Below are positions 33,388 to 42,353 of a DNA stretch of 64,000 nucleotides, in pieces. A model generated the notes under the pieces. That model saw only the letters and a list, made by a program, of their open reading frames with translations, was not told the DNA's origin and made no database searches. A program made the position numbers and the translations under genes. Numbering within the stretch: position 1 is the first letter of the stretch; the number at the start of each line of letters is the position of its first letter. The DNA is from Pseudomonas sp. Irchel 3H7. GTDB lineage: Bacteria; Pseudomonadota; Gammaproteobacteria; Pseudomonadales; Pseudomonadaceae. The DNA is taken from NCBI RefSeq assembly GCF_900187605.1, contig NZ_FYEA01000003.1, positions 62,001 through 126,000 of the forward strand, written 5' to 3'.

Positions 33388-34332
33388 ATGATCCACGACA
33401 CCCTATGGCTGGACGCGAGTGACCGCAGCCGCCTGTTCGTCAATCAATGGCTGCCGGCGGCGCCGTTGAAAGCGGTGATCCTGCTGGCCCATGGCATGGC
33501 GGAACACAGCGGCCGCTACGCACGACTGGCCGACACGTTTTGCGACAAAGGATATGGCGTGTATGCGCCGGATTTACGCGGACATGGCAAAACCGCCAAT
33601 CACGGTACCCTCGGCCACTTCGCCGATGACGATGGCTGGTGCAAAGTGCTCGGCGATCTGGCCAGCCTCAATCAGCACATCGGCCAGCAGCACCCCAGCG
33701 TGCCGATCATCCTGCTGGGCCACAGCATGGGCAGTTACATCGCCCAAGGTTATTTGCTGCATCACAGCGCCAGTCTGCACGGAGCGATTCTCAGTGGTTC
33801 CAACTTTCAGCCTGTTGCGCTGTACCGCGCTGCGCGGCAGATCGCCCGCCTGGAAAAACTCCGTCAGGGTGGCAAGGGCCGCAGTGCGCTGATCGAATGG
33901 CTGTCGTTCGGCTCGTTCAATAACCAATTCAAACCGGTGCGCACACGCTTCGACTGGCTCAGCCGCGATCCGGCGGAGGTCGACTTGTACGCCAACGACC
34001 CGCTGTGTGGCTTTCGCTGCACCAATCAACTGTGGATCGACCTGCTCGGCGGCTTGCAGCAGATCAGCAAAGCGTCCAATCTCGCGCAGATCGATCCGGG
34101 CCTGCCGCTGCTGGTAATCGGCGGCGAATGTGATCCGGTGAGTGAAGGCAAGCGTCTGACAGATCTGGCCAATGCCTTGCGCACGGCCGGCAGCCAGCAC
34201 CTGCAACTGAAGATCTACCCGCAGGCGCGGCACGAATTGTTCAACGAAACCAATCGCGACGAAGTGATCGCTGATGTGCTGGCCTGGATCGATCAGGCCC
34301 TGAGCCATCCGCGCCCTCAGCGCAGCGAATAA
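33388..34332 (+). CDS. Alpha/beta hydrolase (lysophospholipase/monoacylglycerol lipase-like)
   Basis: 314 residues. Serine-hydrolase core of the Hydrolase_4 group: LLAHGMAEHSGRYARLADTF (oxyanion region), GHSMG with nucleophile S113, acid in GGECDPVS and histidine in ARHELFNE. No signal peptide, so cytoplasmic. GCAAAGGA precedes the ATG. It is divergent from fadD2 (200-base spacer) and followed after 42 bases by a MaoC hydratase, so it probably frees fatty acids from lipids for FadD-dependent degradation. Confidence 0.88.
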   Translation: MIHDTLWLDASDRSRLFVNQWLPAAPLKAVILLAHGMAEHSGRYARLADTFCDKGYGVYAPDLRGHGKTANHGTLGHFADDDGWCKVLGDLASLNQHIGQQHPSVPIILLGHSMGSYIAQGYLLHHSASLHGAILSGSNFQPVALYRAARQIARLEKLRQGGKGRSALIEWLSFGSFNNQFKPVRTRFDWLSRDPAEVDLYANDPLCGFRCTNQLWIDLLGGLQQISKASNLAQIDPGLPLLVIGGECDPVSEGKRLTDLANALRTAGSQHLQLKIYPQARHELFNETNRDEVIADVLAWIDQALSHPRPQRSE

Positions 34333-34374
34333 TTTTTTGTGGATTCACTGAATCCGTCACAGGAATCGAGACCG

Positions 34375-34845
34375 ATGACCCAGGTTACCAACATCCCTTA
34401 CGAAGCCCTCGAAGTCGGCCAGACCGCCAGCTACAGCAAGACCGTCGAAGAACGCGATATTCAACTGTTCGCCGCCATGTCCGGTGACCACAACCCGGTG
34501 CACCTTGACGCCGAATTTGCCGCCGCGAGCATGTTCAAGGAGCGTATCGCTCACGGTATGTTCAGTGGCGCGCTGATCAGTGCCGCCGTTGCCTGCGAGC
34601 TGCCTGGGCCGGGGACTATTTATATCGGTCAACAGATGAGCTTTCAGAAGCCGGTGAAGATCGGTGACACGCTGACCGTGCGCCTGGAAATTCTCGAGAA
34701 GCTGCCAAAGTTTCGTGTGCGCATTGCCACTCGTGTGTTCAACCAGCGCGATGAGTTGGTAGTGGATGGTGAGGCGGAGATTCTGGCGCCGCGCAAGCAA
34801 CAGACGGTGACGTTGCCGACTTTGCCGGCGATCAGCATTGGCTGA
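34375..34845 (+). CDS. MaoC-family (R)-specific enoyl-CoA hydratase
   Basis: 156 residues, single hot-dog domain. The hydratase motif SGDHNPVHLDAEFAAASMF supplies catalytic D and H; RIAHGMFSGALIS and PGTIYIGQQMSFQKPVKIGD are the adjoining strands. It hydrates trans-2-enoyl-CoA to (R)-3-hydroxyacyl-CoA, linking beta-oxidation to PHA or lipid supply. AGGAATCGA supports the ATG at 34375; a frame start 36 bases earlier lacks one. Probably an operon with the hydrolase. Confidence 0.88.
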   Translation: MTQVTNIPYEALEVGQTASYSKTVEERDIQLFAAMSGDHNPVHLDAEFAAASMFKERIAHGMFSGALISAAVACELPGPGTIYIGQQMSFQKPVKIGDTLTVRLEILEKLPKFRVRIATRVFNQRDELVVDGEAEILAPRKQQTVTLPTLPAISIG

Positions 34846-34875
34846 TTGATTTGTGGTGTGTCAGTGAGAGCTTTT

Positions 34876-35151
34876 CCCCCTCACCCCAGCCCTCTCCCCC
34901 TGGGGGGCGAGGGGGAAAGGGAGCCGATCTCGATGCTTTTCAAAACCTGAGTTCACCTCAGATCGTTCAAGTCGGTGTATCTCCCACATTCACCCCAATC
35001 AGTCCCTTCTCCCCCAAGGGGCGAGGGGGAAAGGGAGCCGATCTCCGTGGTTTTCAGATCTTGAGTTCGACTGGATATTTCAGGTCGGCGTACCTCGACA
35101 GAACACCTGGATCAGTCCCCTCTCCCTCCGGGAGAGGGCTAGGGTGAGGGG
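34876..35151. repeat. Long MITE-like repeat, family E, double unit
   Basis: Two family E units in tandem: the first from cccctcaccccagccctctc to about 35015, the second from about 35003 to gagggctagggtgagggg. gggggaaagggagccgatct occurs twice (34910s and 35029s). This makes the copy 276 bases rather than the usual 170-210. Confidence 0.8.
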
Positions 35152-35178
35152 CCCTTGCTTTGGCTTTCCCCCAGACAT

Positions 35179-35209
35179 AAAAAAACGCCAGACTCGCTGG
35201 CGTTTTTTG
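35179..35209. terminator. Bidirectional rho-independent terminator
   Basis: AAAAAAACGCCAG-actcg-CTGGCGTTTTTT: 7-bp stem with A and T tracts. It serves the DUF2383 gene on the minus strand and transcription from the MaoC side. Confidence 0.9.
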
Positions 35210-35223
35210 TACCCGGCGAACGC

Positions 35224-35691
35224 TTAAGAGCGAGCGCGAGCCTCGTTACGCAGGGCTTTCACCTGGTCGTGGTTGCGTTGTACGCCGTGGTATTGGCGTT
35301 CAACCAGATCACGAATACCCACCAGGTTGTGCTTGGTGATTTTCTCGAGGGCTTCTTTGTAGGCCTTCAGTGCGTGGTCTTCACCGCGCTCGGCTTCGTT
35401 CAGCACAGCTTCTTCGTCCTTGCCGGTGAACATGGCTTTGACGTCGACCCAACGACGGTGCAGGTCACCGCTGACGCTGGTGGAAGTTTCCGGATCGCCG
35501 CCCAGCTTGCGAACTTCGGCCTGCAGTTCTGCTGCAGCGGTTGCGCAATCGGCAGAGCGGGTGACAAACAGGGTTTTCAGTTCTGGATGTTTGATGTCTT
35601 CGGCGCAAGTCTTGAACCCTTCCTGACCGTCCTTGCAGGTTTCAATCAGGTCATTGAGTACAGAGATGGCTTCTTTATTCATGTCGGTCAT
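35224..35691 (-). CDS. DUF2383 / PA2169-family four-helix-bundle protein
   Basis: 155 residues, ferritin-like four-helix bundle: AISVLNDLIETCKDGQEGFK, LKTLFVTRSADCATAAAELQAEV, DLHRRWVDVKAMFTGKDEEAVLNEAERGED and a final NHDQVKAL. Related proteins are induced by stress or anaerobiosis; no enzyme role is known. AAGGAATT precedes the ATG. Monocistronic with a strong terminator; 200 bases upstream to the next gene are AT-rich with no other feature seen. Confidence 0.88.
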   Translation of the reverse strand: MTDMNKEAISVLNDLIETCKDGQEGFKTCAEDIKHPELKTLFVTRSADCATAAAELQAEVRKLGGDPETSTSVSGDLHRRWVDVKAMFTGKDEEAVLNEAERGEDHALKAYKEALEKITKHNLVGIRDLVERQYHGVQRNHDQVKALRNEARARS

Positions 35692-35896
35692 TTTTCAATT
35701 CCTTGCGATTGGTTGAAGATGCAAGGGATATTGCAGTGTGCGTGCCAGCTTTTTTATTTATAGAATTTCTTTAATTATCAATGAGTTAAATATAAGTGAA
35801 CTATCTGTATCACGGTTATTTGCATGATCTGTCATTTGGCCTGCATGCAGAATGCCTGTATTTTCCAAGCTGATTTGAAGCCAGACGAAATCCCTG

Positions 35897-36133
35897 ATGA
35901 ATCCCGAAAAACTCGAACTGCTGATCACCCGCGAAATGCCCTTCGGCAAGTACAAGGGCCGAATCATTGCCGACCTCCCGGGGCCGTACCTGAACTGGTT
36001 TGCCCGGGAAGGTTTCCCTCGCGGCGAACTCGGCGGCCTGCTCGCGCTGATGCAAGAGATCGACCATAACGGCCTCTCGGACTTGCTCGAACCGCTGCGC
36101 GCCAAACACGGCAAACCTGCCCCGCGCCATTGA
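35897..36133 (+). CDS. DUF3820 family (putative quorum-sensing-regulated virulence factor-like)
   Basis: 78 residues. MPFGKYKGRIIADLPGPYLNWFAREGFPRGELGGLLALMQEIDHN is the complete DUF3820 signature; the MPFGKYKG loop and YLxWF helix also occur in exonuclease-associated domains, hinting at nucleic-acid contact. An in-frame longer reading from 35824 is not the protein. It precedes an aminotransferase by 29 bases and may be co-transcribed. Confidence 0.85.
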   Translation: MNPEKLELLITREMPFGKYKGRIIADLPGPYLNWFAREGFPRGELGGLLALMQEIDHNGLSDLLEPLRAKHGKPAPRH

Positions 36134-36162
36134 AGCGCCCTCCTCTGTAGAGTCAGCCGACC

Positions 36163-37344
36163 ATGCCCGATAACACCCGCCGTGCCCGTGACGAAGCCTT
36201 CTGGCAAACGTTCGCCGACCGTTACGACGTTCAACCCGGTCCCGTGAACCTGGAAAACGGTTACTTCGGGCGCATGTCGCGCACAGTAATCGAGGAATAC
36301 CAGCGCAATATCGAGCTGATCAACACCAGCAATTCGGTGTACGTGCGCCAGCGTTTCGAGCAGCACGACAACCTCGATATCCGTGCGCAACTGGCCGAGC
36401 TGATCGGTGTGCGCGCGCAGAGCGTAGCCTTCACCCGTAACGCCACCGAAGGCCTGCAGTCGCTGATCCGCAACTACAACCGCTTGCAACCGGGCGATCA
36501 GGTGCTGATCAGTGATCTGGAATACGACACGGTCAAAGGCGCCATGCGCTGGCTGGCCAGACATCGTGGCGCCGATGTGATCGAGATTGCCCACGCGCAC
36601 CCAGCGAGTTACGACAGCCTGGTGGAGACTTACCGCGAAGCGTTCAGCGGCCACCCGAAGATCAAGCTGATGGCCCTTACTCACGTCACTCACCGCACCG
36701 GTCTGGTGATGCCGGTACAAGCCATCGCCGCGCTGGCCAAAGAGCATGGCGTCGATGTCATCCTCGACGGCGCCCATGCACTCGGTCAGATCGAGTTCGA
36801 CCTCGACTCCCTCGGCATCGCGTTCGCCGGATACAACCTGCACAAATGGATCGGTGCCCCGCTCACCCTCGGCTTCCTCTATATCGCACCGCAACGCCTG
36901 GCCGACATTGATCCGGATATGGGTGAAATGCATTACCCGGCTAATGACATCCGTGCGCGCACGTCGTACAGCACGCCCAACATTCCAGCACTGATGACCT
37001 TGCCGCTGGTGTTCGAGGAGCACCGCTCCCTCGGCGGTGCACCGGCCAAAGGCGCTCGCGTCAATTATCTGCGCAATCTGTGGGTCAGCGCGGTAAGGCA
37101 CTTGCCGGGCATCGAAGTCATGACGCCAGACGATCCAAGGCTGTATTGCGGCATCACATCGCTGCGTTTCACCCGGCACGACGATCAACAAGCGATGGCG
37201 GAGCGCCTGCTCAATGATTACAACCTGTTCACCGTGGTGCGTAACGGCGCCGCCAGCGGACCGAGCATCCGCATTACACCGGGGCTGACCACCACCGCTG
37301 GCGACATGCAGTTGCTGGTCCGCGCGCTGAACGAGCTGCGCTAA
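36163..37344 (+). CDS. Class V aminotransferase-fold PLP enzyme (isopenicillin-N-epimerase-like)
   Basis: 393 residues. LENGYFGRMSRTVIEEYQRN and TRNATEGLQSLIRNY bind PLP phosphate, LDGAHALGQ gives D202 and H205, and the Schiff-base lysine is K228 in YNLHKWIGAP. This pattern fits the CsdA-related epimerase/desulfurase-like group acting on amino acids or cysteine derivatives; no substrate is assigned. Its stop overlaps by 3 bases the stop of the convergent dioxygenase-like gene. Confidence 0.87.
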   Translation: MPDNTRRARDEAFWQTFADRYDVQPGPVNLENGYFGRMSRTVIEEYQRNIELINTSNSVYVRQRFEQHDNLDIRAQLAELIGVRAQSVAFTRNATEGLQSLIRNYNRLQPGDQVLISDLEYDTVKGAMRWLARHRGADVIEIAHAHPASYDSLVETYREAFSGHPKIKLMALTHVTHRTGLVMPVQAIAALAKEHGVDVILDGAHALGQIEFDLDSLGIAFAGYNLHKWIGAPLTLGFLYIAPQRLADIDPDMGEMHYPANDIRARTSYSTPNIPALMTLPLVFEEHRSLGGAPAKGARVNYLRNLWVSAVRHLPGIEVMTPDDPRLYCGITSLRFTRHDDQQAMAERLLNDYNLFTVVRNGAASGPSIRITPGLTTTAGDMQLLVRALNELR

Positions 37345-37919
37345 AACACCGCGCCTGTGGACTTCTCGTAGCCAGCAAGGCCGATCTGCGACGACACCGC
37401 AAAGGTGTCGACGCCGATCGTCAGGCTGCCGAAGTAGCCGTCCTCAAGACCTTCCCCGCCAATCGCTCGCAACGACAGCCGCGAGGCGTCATCGCCCACC
37501 GCTTCACAGCCACATACACTGGGAAGATGCAGCCGTCCTGCCCAGGCCTCCTGATGTGACTGCGGGTGTTGATCATCACTGGCGATGCACACGGTCATGG
37601 CGATGCACGAGGCCCCGCCAGAGTGCTGATCCGGGTAAATACTGGTAAACCGCACGATGCCTTGGCTGTCGGTCGACTGGGCGCCGCACAGGCTGTCGGC
37701 GCCGATGTTCTGTTCGATCCGGACCTCGGCGCCAACCACTGGCTCACCGGTCATGGCGTCGACCAGGACCAGACGCAAAATCAGGGGCAGGCCTTCGATG
37801 CCGCCACTGATGTTGCGCACCTTGCCTTCGGTTTTGCGCCAATCGAAGCTGCCAGGGATATGAGTGTGCCGTTGCCGAAGAGGCTGATGGGGCAAGTCTG
37901 CTGATTGATGGTCGTCCAT
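37341..37919 (-). CDS. Intradiol dioxygenase-like protein lacking the iron ligands
   Basis: 192 residues. The beta-sandwich core of catechol/protocatechuate dioxygenases is visible: EGLPLILRLVLVDAMTGEPV, AEVRIEQN, GAQSTDSQGIVRFTSIYPDQ. In active enzymes the next segment reads PGWYxGRxxHIH; here it is PDQHSGGASCIA, so the ligand tyrosine and both histidines are replaced. It therefore probably does not cleave catechols and may be a binding or structural relative. No signal peptide. Tail-to-tail overlap with the aminotransferase gene. Confidence 0.72.
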   Translation of the reverse strand: MDDHQSADLPHQPLRQRHTHIPGSFDWRKTEGKVRNISGGIEGLPLILRLVLVDAMTGEPVVGAEVRIEQNIGADSLCGAQSTDSQGIVRFTSIYPDQHSGGASCIAMTVCIASDDQHPQSHQEAWAGRLHLPSVCGCEAVGDDASRLSLRAIGGEGLEDGYFGSLTIGVDTFAVSSQIGLAGYEKSTGAVF

Positions 37920-38010
37920 GAGGCGTTCTCTCTTCCGTAAGATGAACGCAGATTAGCGTCACGCCAACGCGGCTGTGCGGTAACTATGTATCGCGTCGTA
38001 ACGGTGTCGA

Positions 38011-38103
38011 TGTAGGCGCTGCCGAAGGCTGCGATCTTTTGATGTTGGCGCTCAAGAGCAAGGTCAAAAGATCGCAGCCTCGTTTCACTCGACAGCTCCT
38101 ACA
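38011..38103. repeat. Intergenic inverted repeat, family B
   Basis: tgtaggcgctgccgaaggct ... tcgacagctcctaca, right arm with the cctcgtttcactcgacagct variant shared with the copy at 20303. Confidence 0.87.
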
Positions 38104-38130
38104 TAGCTTCTACACAGCAATTTTCAGGCA

Positions 38131-38162
38131 AAAAAAAACGGTGCACCGACCAAGCGCACCGT
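38131..38162 (-). terminator. Terminator of the zwf-pgl-eda operon
   Basis: Minus strand ACGGTGC-gcttggtcggt-GCACCGTTTTTTTT: 7-bp stem and T8, 38 bases after the eda stop. Confidence 0.87.
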
Positions 38163-38199
38163 AAAGCCGTAGAACACACAACGAAGTGTCTGGTAACAA

Positions 38200-38865
38200 T
38201 CAGTCCAGCAGTGCCAACGCCTCGGCGGTGCATTCCTGAATACGGGCCCAGTCGCCGTTCTTGATCCACTCCGGATCAAGCATCCAGCTACCGCCCACGC
38301 ACATGACGTTTTTCAGCGCCATGTAGCTCTTGATGTTGGCAGGACCCACGCCGCCAGTCGGGCAGAATTTCACTTCGCCGAACGGGCCGCCGAGAGCTTT
38401 GATTGCCGCCACGCCACCGCTGACTTCAGCCGGGAACAGCTTGAAGCGGCGATAACCCAGACCGTAGCCTTCCATGATGCCGGAAGCGTTGCTGATGCCC
38501 GGCAACAGCGGAATCGGGCTGTCGACGCTGGCTTCCAGCAGGTCACGGGTAATGCCCGGAGTGACGATGAACTGCGAACCAGCGGCTTCGGCAGCCGCGA
38601 GCATGTTGCGATCGAGCACGGTACCGGCACCGGTCATCAGTTCCGGACGCTGGTCGCGCAGGATCTGGATGGCCTTGAGGCCGAACTGCGAACGCAGGGT
38701 CACTTCCAGCGCGGTCAGACCACCGGCAGCCAGAGCGTCAGCCAGTGGCAGCACGTCCTGTTCGCGAGCGATGGTGATCACCGGCAGGATCCGCGCCTTG
38801 GCGCAGAGGCTGTCGATCAGGGCAACTTTGTCCGCCATGGAAACGGTCGGGGATGGGGTTGTCAT
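38200..38865 (-). CDS. eda: KHG/KDPG aldolase
   Basis: 221 residues. Splits 2-keto-3-deoxy-6-phosphogluconate into pyruvate and glyceraldehyde 3-phosphate, the last Entner-Doudoroff step. General base E54 in LEVTLR, Schiff-base K142 in RFKLFPAE and the phosphate loop CPTGGVG are all present. AAGGAACAG precedes the ATG at 38865; longer in-frame readings run into pgl. Third gene of zwf-pgl-eda, 17 bases after pgl. Confidence 0.95.
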   Translation of the reverse strand: MTTPSPTVSMADKVALIDSLCAKARILPVITIAREQDVLPLADALAAGGLTALEVTLRSQFGLKAIQILRDQRPELMTGAGTVLDRNMLAAAEAAGSQFIVTPGITRDLLEASVDSPIPLLPGISNASGIMEGYGLGYRRFKLFPAEVSGGVAAIKALGGPFGEVKFCPTGGVGPANIKSYMALKNVMCVGGSWMLDPEWIKNGDWARIQECTAEALALLD

Positions 38866-38882
38866 AGCGGCTGTTCCTTGGC

Positions 38883-39596
38883 TCATGGGCACCAGTAAAT
38901 CTCTAACGTAGGTTGCAGAAACGCGCGCACCGGCATGGCGGCGACGTCGTCGGATGCCAGTGCGGCATTCAGGGTGGTCAGTTTCGATTGACCGGAAATC
39001 GACAGAATCTTGTGCCGGGCCGAGGCCAGCAGCGCACGGCTCATGGTCAGGCGCTGACGCGGCACACTCGGCGCCAGCATCGGCCAGCAACGGCGTGTGC
39101 CATCGGCCTGCAAGGCTTCGGTCAGGTTCGGGCTGTCGGGGAACAGCGACGCGGTGTGGCCGTCATCGCCCATGCCCAACACCAGCACGTCAATCGGCGG
39201 CAATTCGGCGAGCAAGCGGTCAGCCTGTTCAGCAGCCTGCTCGACGTTGGCCGCCGCGCTATAAAGGCTGAGGAACTGCGCCTTGGCCGCCGGGCCTTTG
39301 AGCAAGTATTGCTTGAGCAGACCGGCATTGCTGTCGGCGTGTTCAACCGGTACCCAGCGCTCATCGGCGAGGGTCACGACGACCTTCGACCAGTCCAGAT
39401 CCTGCTTGGCCAGGTGCTGGAAAAACGCTACCGGACTACGACCGCCAGACACCACCAGCACCGCGTTACCGCGTGCCGCAATGGCCTCGCTCAATTGCTT
39501 GGCGACGTTCAGCGCCAGACCTTCGGCCAACAGCACCGGGCTCTTGTATTCGTGAGCGTTCACGCCCGCAGGCAGTTGCACATCAGATATCGCCAT
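38883..39596 (-). CDS. pgl: 6-phosphogluconolactonase
   Basis: 237 residues of the SOL/DevB type. Hydrolyses 6-phosphogluconolactone. [41 protein letters not shown] and [19 protein letters not shown] are the canonical blocks. Its start overlaps the end of zwf by 14 bases, indicating coupled translation. Confidence 0.95.
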   Translation of the reverse strand: MAISDVQLPAGVNAHEYKSPVLLAEGLALNVAKQLSEAIAARGNAVLVVSGGRSPVAFFQHLAKQDLDWSKVVVTLADERWVPVEHADSNAGLLKQYLLKGPAAKAQFLSLYSAAANVEQAAEQADRLLAELPPIDVLVLGMGDDGHTASLFPDSPNLTEALQADGTRRCWPMLAPSVPRQRLTMSRALLASARHKILSISGQSKLTTLNAALASDDVAAMPVRAFLQPTLEIYWCP

Positions 39597-41049
39597 ACCA
39601 CGACCTCCCGTCCCGCGTGATCAATGCAATGGAGCTCATCGGCCCCCACGACCCGGCCGCATACGGCTTGGGCGCGTCACCGGATTTTTTCCACCCGGCG
39701 ATCAGCTGGTCACACCACTTCCACGCGGCTTCAATTTCATCTTTACGGACAAACAGGTTCTGATTGCCGTTCATCACTTCCAGCAACAACCGCTCGTAGG
39801 CATCGGGGATCCGCGCGCTACGCCAGGTGTCGGAGAAATTCAGTTGCAGCGGCCCGCTGCGCAGTTGCATGCCTTTGTCCAGGCCCTGCTCTTTGGTCAT
39901 CACGCGCAAGGAAATGCCTTCGTCCGGTTGCAGGCGGATGATCAGTTTGTTGCTGATCTGCAGGCGTTGTTCCGGCGCAAAAATGTAGTGCGACGGTTCC
40001 TTGAAGTGGATGACGATCTGCGACAGCTTTTGCGGCATGCGTTTGCCGGTACGCAGGTAAAACGGCACGCCGGCCCAGCGCCAGTTGCGGATGTCGGCAC
40101 GCAGAGCGACGAAGGTTTCGGTGTCGCTCTGGGTGTTGGAATTCGGTTCTTCGAGGTAACCCGGTACGGATTTGCCTTCGCTGTGGCCGGCGATGTACTG
40201 GCCGCGCACGACCTGCGTGGTCAGGCCTTCCGGGCTGATCGGCGCGAGCGCCTTGAGCACTTTTACTTTCTCGTCACGGATACTGTCGGCGGACAGGTCA
40301 GCCGGCGGGTCCATGGCGATCAGGCAGAGCAACTGCAACAGGTGATTCTGGATCATGTCGCGCAGTTGGCCGGCCTTGTCGAAGTAGCCCCAGCGGCCTT
40401 CGATGCCAACCTTCTCGGCCACGGTGATTTCCACGTGGGAGATGTAATTCTGGTTCCACTGGGTTTCGAACAGACTGTTGGCGAAACGCAGGGCGATCAG
40501 GTTCTGAACGGTTTCTTTGCCCAGGTAGTGGTCGATGCGGTAGGTGCGGTTTTCCGGGAAGAACTGCGCTACCGCGTCGTTCACCTTGCGCGACGATTCG
40601 AGGTCGGAGCCGATCGGTTTTTCCAGCACCACACGGGTATTTTCTGCCAGACCGACTTTCGCCAGGTTCTCGCAGATCGCGCCGTACACCGCTGCCGGCG
40701 TGGCGAAGTAGGCAATCATGCGTTGCGTGCTGCCAGCCAGTTCGGCCAGCGCCACATAATCTTCAGATCTGAGGAAGTCGACGTGCAGGTAGGTCAGGCG
40801 TGCGAGAAAACGCTCGGCGACGGCCTCGTCCAGCTCTTTGCCTACATAACGACGCAGTTCGGCGGCGATGAACGCCATGTGCTGTTGCTCGGAACCTTCT
40901 TCACGGGCCAACGCGATGATGCGCGTGTCCTCGTGCAGCAGATCAGCGCCATCGAGGTGATAAAGGGCAGGAAACAGCTTGCGCAGGGCCAGATCGCCAA
41001 GCGCGCCGAACAAGGCAAAGGTGCACGGTTCAACCGTAATCGAAGGCAT
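39583..41049 (-). CDS. zwf: Glucose-6-phosphate 1-dehydrogenase
   Basis: 488 residues. Oxidises glucose 6-phosphate with NAD(P). Nucleotide site [11 protein letters not shown] (14-24), EKPIG (143-147) and catalytic RIDHYLGKE (171-179, H174) are intact. First gene of the zwf-pgl-eda operon; divergent from hexR across a 217-base spacer containing a HexR-like palindrome. Confidence 0.96.
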   Translation of the reverse strand: MPSITVEPCTFALFGALGDLALRKLFPALYHLDGADLLHEDTRIIALAREEGSEQQHMAFIAAELRRYVGKELDEAVAERFLARLTYLHVDFLRSEDYVALAELAGSTQRMIAYFATPAAVYGAICENLAKVGLAENTRVVLEKPIGSDLESSRKVNDAVAQFFPENRTYRIDHYLGKETVQNLIALRFANSLFETQWNQNYISHVEITVAEKVGIEGRWGYFDKAGQLRDMIQNHLLQLLCLIAMDPPADLSADSIRDEKVKVLKALAPISPEGLTTQVVRGQYIAGHSEGKSVPGYLEEPNSNTQSDTETFVALRADIRNWRWAGVPFYLRTGKRMPQKLSQIVIHFKEPSHYIFAPEQRLQISNKLIIRLQPDEGISLRVMTKEQGLDKGMQLRSGPLQLNFSDTWRSARIPDAYERLLLEVMNGNQNLFVRKDEIEAAWKWCDQLIAGWKKSGDAPKPYAAGSWGPMSSIALITRDGRSWYGDI

Positions 41050-41114
41050 GATGTTTGTTCTTTTATCAAGTTAAGCTACAAATACCTTTTTTCAAGGCAT
41101 CACTCAAGGGAAAA

Positions 41115-41131
41115 TGTAGTAATAACCACAA
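41115..41131. promoter_or_regulatory. Putative HexR operator in the zwf-hexR spacer
   Basis: TGTAGT-AATA-ACCACA(A), palindromic except for one base, 66 bases before zwf. On the minus strand it begins TTGTGG and ends ACTACA. HexR is known to bind the zwf promoter in pseudomonads. The rest of 41050-41266 is AT-rich promoter DNA without another gene. Confidence 0.55.
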
Positions 41132-41266
41132 CATTTTCGCAAAATACAGATTCCGAGTGGTGGTCGGTCGGAGCCATCAGTAGGATAGGCCACCGTTACG
41201 GGCCATATCAAAGGCCCAATTTGCATAGCCCGGCGCACCTTTGCGCAGGTGAATTAGGAATTCCAT

Positions 41267-42136
41267 ATGGACCGCGTGCGAAATTTACTGGAACAGATCC
41301 AGAGTCGCCTTGAAGACCTGAACAAGGCCGAACGCAAAGTCGCCGAGGTGATCCTGCTAAACCCGCAGCAGGCCACCCGCTTCAGCATCGCCGCCCTCGC
41401 CCAGGCGGCCTCGGTGAGCGAACCGACGGTCAACCGTTTCTGCCGTTCGTTCGGTGTCAGCGGCTATCCCGAACTCAAGCTGCAACTGGCGCAGAGCCTG
41501 GCCAGCGGCGCGGCGTATGTCAGCCGCGCGGTCGAGGCCGACGACAATCCCGAGGCGTACACGCAGAAGATTTTCGGCAGCGCCATCGCGTCGCTGGACA
41601 GTGCTTGCCAGGCGCTCGATCCGAACCTGATCAGCCGCGCCGTCGACCTGTTGATTCAAGCACGACAGATCCACTTCTTCGGCCTCGGCGCTTCGGCGCC
41701 GGTGGCGCTGGATGCGCAGCACAAGTTCTTCCGCTTCAACCTCGCCGTCACCGCGCACGCCGATGTGTTGATGCAACGGATGATTGCCTCGGTGGCGCAC
41801 ACCGGTGAGTTGTTCGTGATCATCTCCTACACCGGCCGTACCCGTGAGCTGGTCGAAGTGGCGCGCATTGCTCGCGAGAACGGCGCTTCGGTGTTGGGTT
41901 TGACGGCGGAGAATTCGCCGCTGGCCAAGGCGAGTACCTTGAGCCTGAATATTCCGTTGCCGGAAGACACCGACATTTATATGCCGATGACGTCGCGGAT
42001 CATTCAGTTGACGGTGCTGGATGTGTTGGCGACCGGGATGACCTTGCGTCGTGGCGTGGATTTCCAGCCGCATCTGCGCAAGATCAAAGAGAGCTTGAAT
42101 GCCAGCCGGTATCCGGTGGGTGACGAGTTCAACTAA
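41267..42136 (+). CDS. hexR: RpiR-family repressor HexR
   Basis: 289 residues. N-terminal RpiR HTH (about 1-77; [40 protein letters not shown]) and SIS sugar-phosphate domain (about 120-255; [40 protein letters not shown]). It represses zwf-pgl-eda, edd-glk and gap until 2-keto-3-deoxy-6-phosphogluconate binds. Candidate operators are visible before zwf, edd and gap. Divergent from zwf. Confidence 0.95.
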   Translation: MDRVRNLLEQIQSRLEDLNKAERKVAEVILLNPQQATRFSIAALAQAASVSEPTVNRFCRSFGVSGYPELKLQLAQSLASGAAYVSRAVEADDNPEAYTQKIFGSAIASLDSACQALDPNLISRAVDLLIQARQIHFFGLGASAPVALDAQHKFFRFNLAVTAHADVLMQRMIASVAHTGELFVIISYTGRTRELVEVARIARENGASVLGLTAENSPLAKASTLSLNIPLPEDTDIYMPMTSRIIQLTVLDVLATGMTLRRGVDFQPHLRKIKESLNASRYPVGDEFN

Positions 42137-42157
42137 GGCGCTAAAAGCGAAAGCCAA

Positions 42158-42333
42158 CCCTCACCCCAGCCCTCTCCCGGAGGGAGAGGGAGCCGACCGA
42201 GGTGTCTTGCGCTATACATCGACCTGAAACACTGAGTCGATTATGGATTCACCGACATTCGTTCATGTCGGTGCATCTCTCGAATATCCCCCATTCGGTC
42301 CCCTCTCCCCCCGGGAGAGGGCTAGGGTGAGGG
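42158..42333. repeat. Long MITE-like inverted repeat, family E
   Basis: ccctcaccccagccctctcc ... gggagagggctagggtgagg. Interior nearly identical to the copy at 6026 (gccgaccgaggtgtcttgcg, gagtcgattatggat). Located between convergent hexR and the mutarotase gene. Confidence 0.85.
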
Positions 42334-42353
42334 TATCGGTGTACTTGACACTC

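Noticed and set aside
34876..35151. Insertion sequence in the 276-base repeat
   Set aside because: No transposase frame; it is two non-coding family E units in tandem.
39583..41049. GALGDLA in Zwf instead of the common GASGDLA
   Set aside because: This substitution is usual in Pseudomonas enzymes and does not indicate a defect.
39844..41313. 489-residue frame antisense to zwf
   Set aside because: Shadow frame; the minus strand has all catalytic motifs of glucose-6-phosphate dehydrogenase.
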